Below, one piece after another: positions 1-8,877 of a DNA stretch of 64,000 nt. How positions within the stretch are numbered: position 1 is the first letter of the stretch; each line of letters opens with the position of its first letter. The translations under genes were made by a program, and so were the position numbers. The notes beneath the pieces were generated by a model that saw nothing but the letters and a program-made list of their open reading frames with translations, was not told the DNA's origin and did not search any database. Origin of the DNA: Thermogemmata fonticola (GTDB taxonomy: Bacteria > Planctomycetota > Planctomycetia > Gemmatales > Gemmataceae); assembly GCF_013694095.1 (NCBI RefSeq), contig NZ_JACEFB010000002.1, forward strand, positions 124,001 to 188,000, written 5' to 3'.

Positions 1-1
1 T

Positions 2-559
2 TCTGTGTACCAAGGGAAAAACCCCATGGCGGACTTGTTTGCGGCGGAAGCGATTCGTCTGATTGGCCGTTATCTGATGGCGGCTGTTGCTCATGGGGAG
101 GATTTACAAGCCCGTGAAGGGATGGCCCTGGCAGCGACCTTGGCGGGACTGGCCTTTTCCAATGCGGGTGTGGCCTTGGTCCATGCTATGGAATATCCTG
201 TGGGCGGAGCGGTCCATATCTCCCACGGGGCCGGTAACGGCTTACTGCTTCCGTATGTCTTGCGCTACAATCTGCCGGTTCGCCTGCGGGAAATCGCTCA
301 GATCGGAGCGTGGTTATCCGGTATTCCCCTGTCCGAATCTCTGCCTTTAGGGGAAGCCGCAGAGCAGGCTATTGAGTCGATAGCACAACTCCGTGCCCGG
401 ATTGGTATCCCTCTGCGCTTGAGGGACGTGGGCGTCCAGGCGGATATGCTGCCAGCCTTTGCAGAAAAAGCCTTTGCCATTACCCGCTTGTTGCGTGTCA
501 ACCCTCGCCGCCCCGCTAGTGCCGAGGAGATCCTTGCGATCTACCAGGCGGCCTACTAA
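2..559 (+). CDS. Iron-containing alcohol dehydrogenase, C-terminal part (5' truncated by window edge)
   Basis: This is the C-terminal helical half of a group III metal-dependent alcohol dehydrogenase, an NAD(P)-linked oxidoreductase of alcohols or aldehydes. The frame is already open at the first base, so the N-terminal nucleotide-binding half lies outside the window. The GTG at position 5 is probably internal. Counting from it, the fragment shows the family's metal-site segment LVHAMEYPVGG...HISHG, with His60 and His74 spaced 14 residues apart as in FucO-type enzymes. The His normally found four residues after the first ligand is Tyr here. The end (YQAAY) looks natural. Family assignment is secure; the substrate cannot be told. 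Confidence 0.85.
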   Translation, partial: SVYQGKNPMADLFAAEAIRLIGRYLMAAVAHGEDLQAREGMALAATLAGLAFSNAGVALVHAMEYPVGGAVHISHGAGNGLLLPYVLRYNLPVRLREIAQIGAWLSGIPLSESLPLGEAAEQAIESIAQLRARIGIPLRLRDVGVQADMLPAFAEKAFAITRLLRVNPRRPASAEEILAIYQAAY

Positions 560-771
560 ACCCGGAAGTGATCCCAACCATCCAGGGCAGGCAAGTATTC
601 AATAAATCGTCGGGTGCGGCTGAGATTTTCGGGCTAAAAGGGGTGGGAGTTTTACCGTCCCAATGCCTTTCGCAAATCATCTTCAGGATTTCTGGGGGAT
701 AATAGTCAGGAGAAGTTATTGAAACAGCAGGGGGCGGTGCAGTGCCTGAGGTTGCGTTTCAGGAAAGCCGA

Positions 772-1956
772 ATGAATTCAGAAGCCGCCGTGATTCGGAA
801 TCCGATTCCGAAGCGGGTACTCTGGTGGTTGTTCTTCCTCTTGCTGCTGGTAACGGGAATCGCTGCGATTCGCGTGTATCGAGGCGTCATGTCTCCAGAA
901 TTGCCCAAGGATTTTGTGCAGTATTGGGCCGTGGGGCGCCTGGTGCTGGAAGGAGAGAACCCTTACGCCCCCGCATTGCAACTGCGCGAACAACAGCATG
1001 TTTACCCAGAGCGGGACATCGCTCTGATGATGTGGAATCCGCCGCCTGCCTTACCCCTGTATGCCCCGTGGGGGCTGTTACCGGCCCGACTCGCAGCTTG
1101 GTTATGGAACGGACTGCAACTTGGGGCAGTACTGGCGGCATCCTTCCTTTTGGTTCGTGTCTATGCTTCTGACTCGGCGTGGTGGTGGTTTCTGCCTCTG
1201 TCCCTTGGCTTTGCTGGGACAGTTTGGCTATTGCTCTATGGGCAGAATACAGGGTGGATCCTGTTCGGATTGGCGGGGTTTGCCTGGGGACAGCATCGAG
1301 GGCAGCCCTGGCTGGCGGGATGCTGCGGCGCTTTGACTGTGCTCAAACCGCATTTGCTCGTCGGTTTCGGTCTGGTCTGGATTTGGGACGTGTGGCATCG
1401 CGGGCAGCGCCGCATTGCCCTGTTGGCCGGCGTGGCTGCGGTTTTGCTGGCCACCGCGTTGGCTCATCTGAGCGACCCCCAAGTCTTGCCGCATTACTTG
1501 ACAGCCCTGCGGGAGCCTTCACCCTATGCTGTCTCTCCCAAGGACTGGATGTTGCCGACGGCCAGCTACTGGTTGCGGCATTATCTGGCACCCGAATCGA
1601 TGGCCTGGCAATTTCTACCCTCCATCCTGGCGGCACTCGCCTTATTGCTATGGCGGTTGAGATGGGGGGAGAAGTGGTCTTGGCCGCAGGCGTTACCTAT
1701 CGTGGTCGCTGTCTCAGTGTTGACTACTGGCTATGGGGGTTGGATTTTTGACCTTCCCGTGTTACTGGTATCGCTGATCGCCTTAGCAGCCCGGATGTAC
1801 CAAGTCAGGCCCATGCTTCTGGTGTACCTGACCGTCTGGCAGTTTCTTGTTACCTGGGCCACATTCGTTTATGGATACACGTTGCATGGTTTTTGGTGGG
1901 TAGCTCCAGCCGTTCTTGGCCCGTGCCTATTCCTACCTTTTCTCAAGACCGATTGA
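772..1956 (+). CDS. GT87/DUF2029-like polytopic membrane glycosyltransferase
   Basis: This encodes an integral membrane protein of about 394 residues with roughly ten hydrophobic segments. After the first membrane helix comes the motif KDFVQYWAVGRLVLEGENPY, typical of the DUF2029 / GT87 family of polyprenyl-phosphate-dependent mannosyltransferase-like proteins. An Asp in this first periplasmic loop is the usual catalytic candidate. The ATG at 772 is preferred because AGGAAAG lies just upstream; a GTG at 742 behind GGGGG would add ten residues. The gene stands alone, with a 200-base gap before it and a convergent gene after it. The family call is by motif and topology; donor and acceptor are unknown. 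Confidence 0.7.
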   Translation: MNSEAAVIRNPIPKRVLWWLFFLLLLVTGIAAIRVYRGVMSPELPKDFVQYWAVGRLVLEGENPYAPALQLREQQHVYPERDIALMMWNPPPALPLYAPWGLLPARLAAWLWNGLQLGAVLAASFLLVRVYASDSAWWWFLPLSLGFAGTVWLLLYGQNTGWILFGLAGFAWGQHRGQPWLAGCCGALTVLKPHLLVGFGLVWIWDVWHRGQRRIALLAGVAAVLLATALAHLSDPQVLPHYLTALREPSPYAVSPKDWMLPTASYWLRHYLAPESMAWQFLPSILAALALLLWRLRWGEKWSWPQALPIVVAVSVLTTGYGGWIFDLPVLLVSLIALAARMYQVRPMLLVYLTVWQFLVTWATFVYGYTLHGFWWVAPAVLGPCLFLPFLKTD

Positions 1957-2010
1957 GAGATTGTTGGGGCGGGGTCTTCTGTGTAAGTCAGAGAATCCTT
2001 CGTTCTTCCA

Positions 2011-3564
2011 TCATTTGCTACGACTGCGCCGCTGGAAGTCCTGGCCAAAGAGGGTCATGCCTCCAACTTCACCGTTGGAACGTAGCCAGAACTGCACCTC
2101 GAAGATGCTCCGGTCAAATGTGATGATTTCCTCAGCCGGCTGGATAGGAACGGCGGTGAAGGTGTCGTAGTGATAATGATCCAGGCGGAAGAGGTAGCGC
2201 CCCCAGCGAAGATGGAGTAGTCCTTCGCGGAGTATCACTTCTGCGGTCCCGTAAGCGGATTGCTCGTAATGTCCGCAATAGTCAGCCAGGGGGAGTGTGG
2301 GTCGTGTGTTCGGTTTGCGAGCTTTGGCCCGCTTCTGGAAGGCGATGGCATTCTGGAAGTCGAAATAATCCATTTGCTCTTTGCAGATTTTGATCCAGTC
2401 CAACGTAGGCAGGCCCAGCATTCGATCGAGGATGGAGCGGGCAATGGCTTCCGTCAGCAGCGAGGGGCGGAGGTTAGCCAGGACACAGATGCCGATTTTC
2501 GCGTCGGGTACCAGCATGCATTGAGCGCGGGTGCCGGAGAGGGTGCCCCCGTGGGAGACGCACACGACGCCGCGGTAGTCATGGACGAACCATCCCAAGC
2601 CGTAAGTGGTGAATCGCGTCGTCGCGGCGGGAAAGTAGTAAGTCCAGACACCTTCTGGTCGGAAGAGCATCTGCGGAGTGTGGGTTTCACGGAGGTGGCG
2701 CTCGGCTAGCAGCCGCCGGCCATTATGGACACCGCCGTTGAGTTGAAAGCGAAGCCACTGGCCCATGTCTTCTGCTGTGGAGTAGATGCCTCCGGCGCCG
2801 CCCACATGTTCCACCTCATCATCTTTGACCGGCAGGATTTTCTTGTCGAAGGTAAAGTAGTGGGGCGTGGCTCGGTTCTCGCAGGCCAGTGCCAATTCCC
2901 GTCGGCCTGTACTGTGGCGCATACCTAAAGGCTCGAAGATGCGCCGCTGAACGGTCCCAGCCCAGTCGCTTTGGTGATAGCGCGCGGCAATCAGACCGGC
3001 CACCGTGAAAGGGACGTTGGTGTATTCCCATGTACTTCGGAACGACGTGGACGGCTTGGCGCGGCCCCAGCGGCGAATCAAATCCTCACTGTTGTGCGTC
3101 AAGCCGGCCCAGAGTAAGTCATGGCGCGGCATGCCCGTCCGGTGGCAGAGCAAGTCCCGGATGGTCACTTCGCGATCTGCCAACTCGTCGTTGAGCCGAA
3201 AGATTTCCAAATGGTCCCGAACTTTGTCATCCCATTTCACCTGCCCTTGATCCACCAACATCGCCACGAGGGTCGAAGTGAATGCCTTGGAACATGAAGC
3301 GATCGGGAAAAGTGTCTGTGGGGTGACCGGTTGATTCTGGCCCTGGGTTCGCACGCCAAAGCCTTTCAGGTACACGACTTGATCACCGCGAACGACCACC
3401 ACCGCAACGCCCGGAACTTTCATCTCCCGCAATGCCTGTTCGATCAATGTGTCCAGCATGGCGGGATCGAAGTCGGCCGCCGTCACCGATCCACCACCGC
3501 AGAGGATCCAGACGCACGCCCAAAGTGTTCTCCACAGCCATCGATTCCGCTGGCGGCTGCCCAT
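2011..3564 (-). CDS. Secreted serine hydrolase of the beta-lactamase (class C / PBP-like) family
   Basis: This is an exported hydrolase of about 517 residues with a signal peptide (Arg-rich start, hydrophobic stretch, cleavage near SVTAAD). Counting from the upstream ATG at 3591, the active-site signature S99-C-S-K102 (SxxK) and Y190-T-N192 (YxN) are present, and SHGGTLSG fits the third conserved box. About 120 residues follow, including a DUF3471-like tail. Such proteins act as esterases, D-aminopeptidases or DD-peptidases; the substrate is unknown. The ATG at 3564 has the better Shine-Dalgarno (GGGAGAG); the ATG at 3591 would add nine residues. It is convergent with the GT87 gene. Confidence 0.85.
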   Translation of the reverse strand: MGSRQRNRWLWRTLWACVWILCGGGSVTAADFDPAMLDTLIEQALREMKVPGVAVVVVRGDQVVYLKGFGVRTQGQNQPVTPQTLFPIASCSKAFTSTLVAMLVDQGQVKWDDKVRDHLEIFRLNDELADREVTIRDLLCHRTGMPRHDLLWAGLTHNSEDLIRRWGRAKPSTSFRSTWEYTNVPFTVAGLIAARYHQSDWAGTVQRRIFEPLGMRHSTGRRELALACENRATPHYFTFDKKILPVKDDEVEHVGGAGGIYSTAEDMGQWLRFQLNGGVHNGRRLLAERHLRETHTPQMLFRPEGVWTYYFPAATTRFTTYGLGWFVHDYRGVVCVSHGGTLSGTRAQCMLVPDAKIGICVLANLRPSLLTEAIARSILDRMLGLPTLDWIKICKEQMDYFDFQNAIAFQKRAKARKPNTRPTLPLADYCGHYEQSAYGTAEVILREGLLHLRWGRYLFRLDHYHYDTFTAVPIQPAEEIITFDRSIFEVQFWLRSNGEVGGMTLFGQDFQRRSRSK

Positions 3565-4096
3565 CGTCGTGTCTCTCCCGGTTGTTTCCATCTTGTCAAA
3601 TCCTATCGCTTACTGCCGGATTAGCCATTCCTATGATACCGCCATCATCGCCGTGCTTCTCGGCTTTGGGCTTGGCTCTCCCTGCTTGCGGGCTAGCAAA
3701 TCCACCGCCATCCACCGCTTGGGGCGATTGTCTAAACTTATCGTCACTCGTGGTGGGGACCGACCGTGTCCTCTGGCGATCGCCGGCCTCCTGCACCCAA
3801 CTGTTTTGTATCTCCTGGGGTGGAAGCTGCCATGGTCCTGTAAGCCCCACAGAATGCCACGCGGACCACTCTATCCAAGAAAGTTCGTCCCCTGGTTGCC
3901 TCCATCTCGATGCGTAGCCGGGGAGGCGCATAAATCCGATCGCTTCTCCTTCCATCGTGTCGGGGAACACAGAGGTGCCTCAAATGACGCAGGCCGTGGT
4001 TGGTGGTAACCACGGCCTGCTGCTTGCTCTGAGGGTGCACGTCCCAGGTGCTATTCCACGTTGGCTGATAGCGTACTTGTCATGGGCGGTGCAGCA
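3565..4096. other. Intergenic region, no convincing gene
   Basis: About 500 bases lie between the divergently placed start of the serine hydrolase and the end of the DUF1501 gene. Open frames of 120-190 codons exist on both strands, but their products are compositionally odd, rich in Pro, Ser and Trp with no recognisable motif, and they overlap each other. None has a clear ribosome binding site. The only structured element is the hairpin at 3989-4020. Confidence 0.5.
3989..4020 (-). terminator. Strong hairpin downstream of the DUF1501 gene
   Basis: There is a perfect 13-bp inverted repeat, GCAGGCCGTGGTT / AACCACGGCCTGC, with a six-base loop. It starts about 75 bases beyond the DUF1501 stop codon. 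No long T-run follows on the minus strand, so it may be a terminator or an mRNA 3'-end stabilising hairpin. Confidence 0.6.
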
Positions 4097-5398
4097 TTAG
4101 CCGACCAGTTCCTTGATCCAGCGGGGGTTCTCGCCCGCGATGTAGTAGGGCCGGCCAATGTTGTCGCGGATGCTGGCGTTGGTTTCCGGAGTGGGATCGA
4201 TGCCCAAACCGCGATAGAGGGTGGCGTAGAGTTCCAAGACGCCGACTTCATCCTTGGTGGCTGAGGTGCCATCCTTGTCCGTTTCGCCATACACGACTCC
4301 GCCTTTGATGAGGCCGCCGCCAAGGACCACGGACCAAGCACGGGAGTAATGGTCGCGCCCGGCATTGGCATTGATCCGCGGGGTACGCCCGAAATCCCCC
4401 ATCCAGACGATGACCGTGTCTTGCAGTTTGCCCCGCTGATACAAGTCCTTCACCAGCGTAGCAAAAGCGGAGTCCAGCGTCGGAAGCATGCGCGTGAGCG
4501 CGGCATGGGTGTTGTTGTGGAGGTCCCAGCCACCCATAGTGATCTGAACGCAAGCCACACCTGCCTCCACCAGCTTGCGAGCGAGCAAGGCAGAGCGGCC
4601 AAAGGGCGTGTTACCGTATTCCTCTTTCAGCTTCGGGTCGATCGGCTTGCCATCAATTTCCTTGTCGAGACTGAAAACATCCTTGCGGGTGGAGACCACC
4701 ATGTTGAGGGCTTTCTCGTATACCTCGCGGTGAGCGGTCGCAGCATCGCCGGGGACGTTGGTGGTGAAACCATTTTCGATACGCGCAAACAAGGCAGCCC
4801 GGCGAGCTGTGCGCCCATCATCCACCGGGGAGTTCACATTCTCCGGCGGCTGACCCGGATTCTGTATGTTGAACGGAGCGTAGCGCATGCCCAAAAAGCC
4901 AGCGCCGCCTCGCGGTCCGCCAACGGAAATGAAAGCGGGCAGATCGGCGTTCCGCATCGCCTCAATATCCATCGCCTGATAGTAAGCGAGCACGGAGCCG
5001 ATAGAAGGATAGTCCAGAAGCGGATTGCGCTGCCGACCGGTGTTCATTATGTAGGTGCCGCGATCATGATCCCCTTCGCGGGAGTTGAGCGAGCGGATGA
5101 TCGACAAGTGATTGAAGACTTTCGCCAATTTGGGCAGATATTCCGAAATCTGGATGCCGCTGACCACGGTGTTGATCGGCTTATGAGGGCCGCCATTGGG
5201 GCTGCCCGGCTTCATGTCGAACATGTCAATCGTCGGCGGTCCACCGGCCATCCAGAGGATGATGAGGCTTTTCTGCTTTTTCCGCATTTCTGGAGCCGCG
5301 GCCCGAACTTTAGCCAGAAACTCCAGCCCCGGCAGTGTCAAGCCCGCAGAGGCAATACTGTGTTGCAGAAAATGGCGGCGATCTGTGATTCCGAACAT
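4097..5398 (-). CDS. DUF1501 domain-containing exported protein
   Basis: This encodes 433 residues of the DUF1501 family, which is greatly expanded in planctomycetes, often alongside DUF1549/DUF1553 cytochrome-like proteins. The N-terminus (DRRHFLQHSIASAGLTLPG) resembles a Tat-type export signal with a single Arg pair. Sulfatase/alkaline-phosphatase-like fold segments follow: LIILWMAGGPPTIDMFD near the start, SLNSREGDHDRGTY, and VIVWMGDFGRTPRINANAGR near residue 340. The biochemical function of the family is not established. No DUF1549 partner is adjacent. The hairpin at 3989-4020 probably ends its transcript. Confidence 0.9.
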   Translation of the reverse strand: MFGITDRRHFLQHSIASAGLTLPGLEFLAKVRAAAPEMRKKQKSLIILWMAGGPPTIDMFDMKPGSPNGGPHKPINTVVSGIQISEYLPKLAKVFNHLSIIRSLNSREGDHDRGTYIMNTGRQRNPLLDYPSIGSVLAYYQAMDIEAMRNADLPAFISVGGPRGGAGFLGMRYAPFNIQNPGQPPENVNSPVDDGRTARRAALFARIENGFTTNVPGDAATAHREVYEKALNMVVSTRKDVFSLDKEIDGKPIDPKLKEEYGNTPFGRSALLARKLVEAGVACVQITMGGWDLHNNTHAALTRMLPTLDSAFATLVKDLYQRGKLQDTVIVWMGDFGRTPRINANAGRDHYSRAWSVVLGGGLIKGGVVYGETDKDGTSATKDEVGVLELYATLYRGLGIDPTPETNASIRDNIGRPYYIAGENPRWIKELVG

Positions 5399-5885
5399 GG
5401 CAAAGGCTCCGTGTCACACAACAATCGGGGTGCTACCGCGTTATCCACATCCTCACTCAAACAGCGGATACATTAACCTAGCACAGCTTTGGGAAACGTC
5501 ACCGTGCTCGTCGAGGGGAACCTCTTCCCCCTCATTTGCCGCTGCTATAGACTATGACGCCAATCCCCCGCCCAAGTTCCGAAAAAACTCCTCCGTAGCC
5601 GACAAGTCTGATCAAGAAATGGACCTCAAGCTCTTGTTTGTCTTGCTCAGGGAATTGGCCAGAGGGCATGCCAAACCACCGCAGGCTGAATTCCTCTGCC
5701 TGGTTTTGCCACCCGATCTTCGATTCTTATGTATGTCAGCAGATATCCAGGTTGCTTTGGCTTGGAAGAGGGAAAAGTTTTTACTATGATGTGCGACTGT
5801 CCCGCTTGTGAGACCTAATCAGATGGTTGGCCAGGCTGGTCCGACTTGGGCCGCAGTGAGCTGAACACAGTTTCTGGAGGTTGTT
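5399..5885. other. Divergent intergenic region
   Basis: About 490 bases separate the DUF1501 gene (minus) from the small exported protein (plus). It should hold both promoters. I see no convincing small gene, structured RNA or repeat; open frames here are fragmentary and without family resemblance. Confidence 0.4.
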
Positions 5886-6284
5886 ATGCGCCCAACACGT
5901 TACCTGATGGGAGTGCTCGCGGGGGTAGGTCTCTGCCTTTTGCTGAAGGCAGGCGCGCCAGCGGAGGTGTTGGCTCAGGCTGCATCCGCGGGTCAGAAAG
6001 ACAAGCAGAAGGTGGAGAAAAAAGAGAATGGAAGCAAAGCACCTGCCACCATAAGGGAACCCGGCCAGACCAAGGAGGTGGGGAAGGCAGGAGCGAGTGG
6101 TGGAGTCGTTGAGGTCTACCAGGCCAAAGATGGCTGGCGGTTCCGCATCAAAAATGCTCAAGGGAAATCCCTGGCCATCGGTGTGGTGGGGTATTCCACC
6201 AAAGAGGAAGCGTTGCAGGTGGTCCAACAGGTACAAGGGATACTCAACAGTCAAAAGGTAGTCACGGTAGAAGGGAAGAAGTGA
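5886..6284 (+). CDS. Exported protein with a DUF1508 (YegP-like) domain
   Basis: This is a small 132-residue protein with a signal peptide (RYLMGVLAGVGLCLLLKAGAPAEVLAQA). A Lys-rich linker follows, then a C-terminal stretch of about 45 residues: VEVYQAKDGWRFRIKN, GYSTKEEALQVVQQVQ. This matches the pattern of DUF1508/YegP repeats (xxGxxRFRLxxxNG...GYxxKxxAxxxI). One repeat is present, whereas E. coli YegP has two. The ATG is preceded by GGAGGTT. It ends two bases before the stop of the convergent gene. The function of DUF1508 is not well defined; the assignment is by pattern only. Confidence 0.65.
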   Translation: MRPTRYLMGVLAGVGLCLLLKAGAPAEVLAQAASAGQKDKQKVEKKENGSKAPATIREPGQTKEVGKAGASGGVVEVYQAKDGWRFRIKNAQGKSLAIGVVGYSTKEEALQVVQQVQGILNSQKVVTVEGKK

Positions 6285-6285
6285 C

Positions 6286-7131
6286 CTAGCGGAATTCGCG
6301 GGGAATCCGCTCTCCCGGAAGCCGGCGGACAAAAGGGTAGCGGTCCAAGCCGATGACAGGTATGAGCCAATCGTGAGTAATTTCCGGCTGGAGAAATGCG
6401 CCGGCGCGGACGTACATCATCGCGAGTCGGCTAGTGCCCGGTTCCCCCACACGTACCACCGGCTGAATCCGGCGGTACAGATCGGGATCCGCGTAAGTGA
6501 CGGCATGGACGCAATGGGCGATCCGTGGGTTGTACCAAAGCGTATCTAATACACGATAGCGAACTTGGCCGGAATTAAGTTGGAAAAACCATTGCCGGGC
6601 TAGCTCATAGCGTAAGGCCGAGATTTCGTAAGGTCCCCACATCGAGATGCGGTCCTTCTGCTCCGCAGCCCGCTGCATCGTTTCCTCAAGCGTATAGTTT
6701 TTCCCCGGCTGAGGCCACAGGCGCAGGGGCCGGACGGGTCCTTCGGCTGGAAGCCAACTGATTGTGAACCATTCGACGGCCAGGGTACCATCTGCCTGCC
6801 GGCTGGCCTTGGCAAAAATGGCCCATGTATGTGCCGTACGCGGTCGGAAAGGGATCGCCTGACCGCCGAAGAGAATCATGTAATGCCGGTTCTGGCCAAT
6901 AGCTTGAGGAGGAGCGGCATTCCCCAAGGGAAGGACCAAACCCACGTCAACAGAATTCCTGTCCAACTCCAAGGCCGCGCGTGGAAAAGCAGCAGGATGA
7001 AGTACGTTGGGGCGTATCCGCTTTTCATCCTCTGCCTTCGCCTCGCCAAACGGCAGCGCCAACCACAAAATCCCCACCCAAGGGGAGAAATAGACACGTG
7101 ACCGATCCAGAATACCCGTCTTGCTATTCAT
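6286..7131 (-). CDS. Hypothetical exported protein
   Basis: This encodes about 281 residues beginning with a hydrophobic stretch (VYFSPWVGILWLALPFGEAKA) that reads as a signal peptide, followed by a soluble domain. Visible segments are NRHYMILFGGQAIPFRPRTAHTW and VEWFTISWLPAEGPVRPL. A histidine (HTW) and a Tyr/Trp-rich middle suggest a folded enzyme or binding domain, but I do not recognise the family. The ATG at 7131 is used; a TTG six bases upstream is possible. It follows the lpdA end by about 250 bases on the same strand, so cotranscription with the sucA operon is conceivable but unproven. Confidence 0.6.
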   Translation of the reverse strand: MNSKTGILDRSRVYFSPWVGILWLALPFGEAKAEDEKRIRPNVLHPAAFPRAALELDRNSVDVGLVLPLGNAAPPQAIGQNRHYMILFGGQAIPFRPRTAHTWAIFAKASRQADGTLAVEWFTISWLPAEGPVRPLRLWPQPGKNYTLEETMQRAAEQKDRISMWGPYEISALRYELARQWFFQLNSGQVRYRVLDTLWYNPRIAHCVHAVTYADPDLYRRIQPVVRVGEPGTSRLAMMYVRAGAFLQPEITHDWLIPVIGLDRYPFVRRLPGERIPREFR

Positions 7132-7383
7132 CTGCAACGCTCATTCTCTCAGGGATGCGAAGGGAGGAGGGTTGGAAACGGAGAGGAGGGTCCCCACCAA
7201 CTCTTCCCATGGAACTCCCATCGGTTGTCGCTCAGGGAAGTATGACTTTACTTCCCCACATCTTGAGATGAAAGGAAGGGAGGGAACGTTACTTCGGATG
7301 GAAGCGGCAAGAGGCGTACTGCGGAGTCGCTTGGCAGGGTATGCTGTCGCATCCAAAGCGGGAAAGAGAGTGCGAACCGATTT

Positions 7384-8793
7384 TCAGGAATGCAAGGGTT
7401 TGCCGGCCCATGCCATACGAGCGGCTTCGGCGAGGACTTCACTGAGGGACGGATGGGGATGGATGCACCGGGCCACATCTTCGGCAGAAGCGTGAAACTC
7501 CAGAAGAGTAGCGCACTCCGCAATCAACTCTGAGGCTTGAGGACCGATAATGTGCACGCCCAACAGCCGGTCTGTGTCCTCCTCAGCGAGTACTTTGACC
7601 CAGCCGGTCGTATCGCCGAGGGCTTTGGCCCGCCCATTAGCCGAGAAAGGGAATCGCCCAACGCGGTAGCGGATGCCTTTCTGTTGCAGCTCCTGTTCTG
7701 TCGCACCGACGCTAGCCACCTCTGGATGAGTGTAGATCACGCTGGGAATGGCGGAGTAGTTGACGCGGGGCTTCATTCCGGCTAGGCGTTCTGCCACGAC
7801 TACGCCTTCGGCACTGGCTTTGTGGGCCAGCATCGGACCAGCAATCAAATCGCCTACCGCCAAGATGTGCGGCACCGCCGTGCGATAGTCAGCATCGACA
7901 GCCAGGCGTCCACTTGCCGGGTCCAGGCGTAAGCCCACAGTTTCCAAGCCTAATCCCTCAGTGTAAGGCTTGCGCCCGACGGCAACGAGAACGCGATCGC
8001 CCCGGAAGGTTCGGCGTGTGCCATCGGCTAAAGAAGCCACGAGAGTGATCCCGTTGCCATCTGCTTGGGCTTCGATGACGCGTGTTTGAAAATGGAATTG
8101 CATTCCCTGACGTGTCAATTGCTTGAGAAGCTCCCCGGCGATTTCGCTATCCGTGTGGGGTAATAGGCGAGGCAGCGCTTCCAGTACGGTGACCTCGGCT
8201 CCCAACCGGCGCCAGACGGAACCAAGTTCCAATCCGATATATCCCGCGCCGATAATCAGCAGATGCTGCGGAACAGTGGTGAAATGGAGGGCCTCGGTTG
8301 AGCTGACAACGACTTGGCCATCGAAGGGGAGAAAAGGCAGTTCTACGGGAACACTTCCCGTTGCCAGAAGGATATGACGTCCTTGCAAGGGGAGTGCCGT
8401 CCCTTCCGCCTGTTGCACGACCACTTGATGACCGCCGTTCAAGCGGGCCACGCCGTGATAGGAATCAACGCCATATTTCTTGAACAGGAATGCGATGCCT
8501 TGGGTCAGTTCATGGACGATGCGGTCTTTGCGAGCCAGCAGAGTTGCCAGATCAAGAGTAACGCCGGAGAGCCGCACGCCGTGGCTGGCCAAGTGCTGCT
8601 GCGCTTGGACGTACCAATAGCTAGAATCGAGGAGCGCTTTGGACGGAATACACCCGATATTCAGGCAGGTGCCGCCTAGTTGCTTACGTTTGTCCACACA
8701 TGCCACTCGCAGCCCCAGTTGTGCGGCACGGATCGCGGCCACATATCCTCCTGGACCCGCGCCAATGACCAACAGATCGTAAGTTTCTGCCAT
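7384..8793 (-). CDS. lpdA: Dihydrolipoyl dehydrogenase (E3)
   Basis: This 469-residue flavoprotein reoxidises dihydrolipoamide with NAD+ as the E3 component of 2-oxo acid dehydrogenase complexes. Features in order are the FAD-binding GAGPGG at residues 11-16, the redox disulfide GGTCLNIGC (Cys43, Cys48), the NAD-binding GAGYIGLELG near 185, the second FAD segment ILAVGDLIAGPMLAHKAS, and a C-terminal HPHPSLSE carrying the catalytic His-Glu dyad. Length is normal. It is the third gene after sucA and sucB, 84 bases behind sucB, so it most likely serves the 2-oxoglutarate complex and perhaps others in the cell. Confidence 0.96.
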   Translation of the reverse strand: MAETYDLLVIGAGPGGYVAAIRAAQLGLRVACVDKRKQLGGTCLNIGCIPSKALLDSSYWYVQAQQHLASHGVRLSGVTLDLATLLARKDRIVHELTQGIAFLFKKYGVDSYHGVARLNGGHQVVVQQAEGTALPLQGRHILLATGSVPVELPFLPFDGQVVVSSTEALHFTTVPQHLLIIGAGYIGLELGSVWRRLGAEVTVLEALPRLLPHTDSEIAGELLKQLTRQGMQFHFQTRVIEAQADGNGITLVASLADGTRRTFRGDRVLVAVGRKPYTEGLGLETVGLRLDPASGRLAVDADYRTAVPHILAVGDLIAGPMLAHKASAEGVVVAERLAGMKPRVNYSAIPSVIYTHPEVASVGATEQELQQKGIRYRVGRFPFSANGRAKALGDTTGWVKVLAEEDTDRLLGVHIIGPQASELIAECATLLEFHASAEDVARCIHPHPSLSEVLAEAARMAWAGKPLHS

Positions 8794-8877
8794 AAAATGA
8801 GCATCCAGAAGAATTCAGGGGAAGGCACAATTAAGGTCAACAATGTAGATTATATCTACGTATATCTGTATTTCCAA

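Noticed and set aside
3449-4009. Overlapping open frames of 120-190 codons in the gap between the serine hydrolase and DUF1501
   Set aside because: They lack ribosome binding sites and motifs, overlap each other on both strands and partly overlap the hydrolase gene.
4349-5476. A 375-codon open frame on the plus strand opposite the DUF1501 gene
   Set aside because: It is fully antisense to a gene with clear family motifs, has no family resemblance itself, and reflects GC-rich codon bias.
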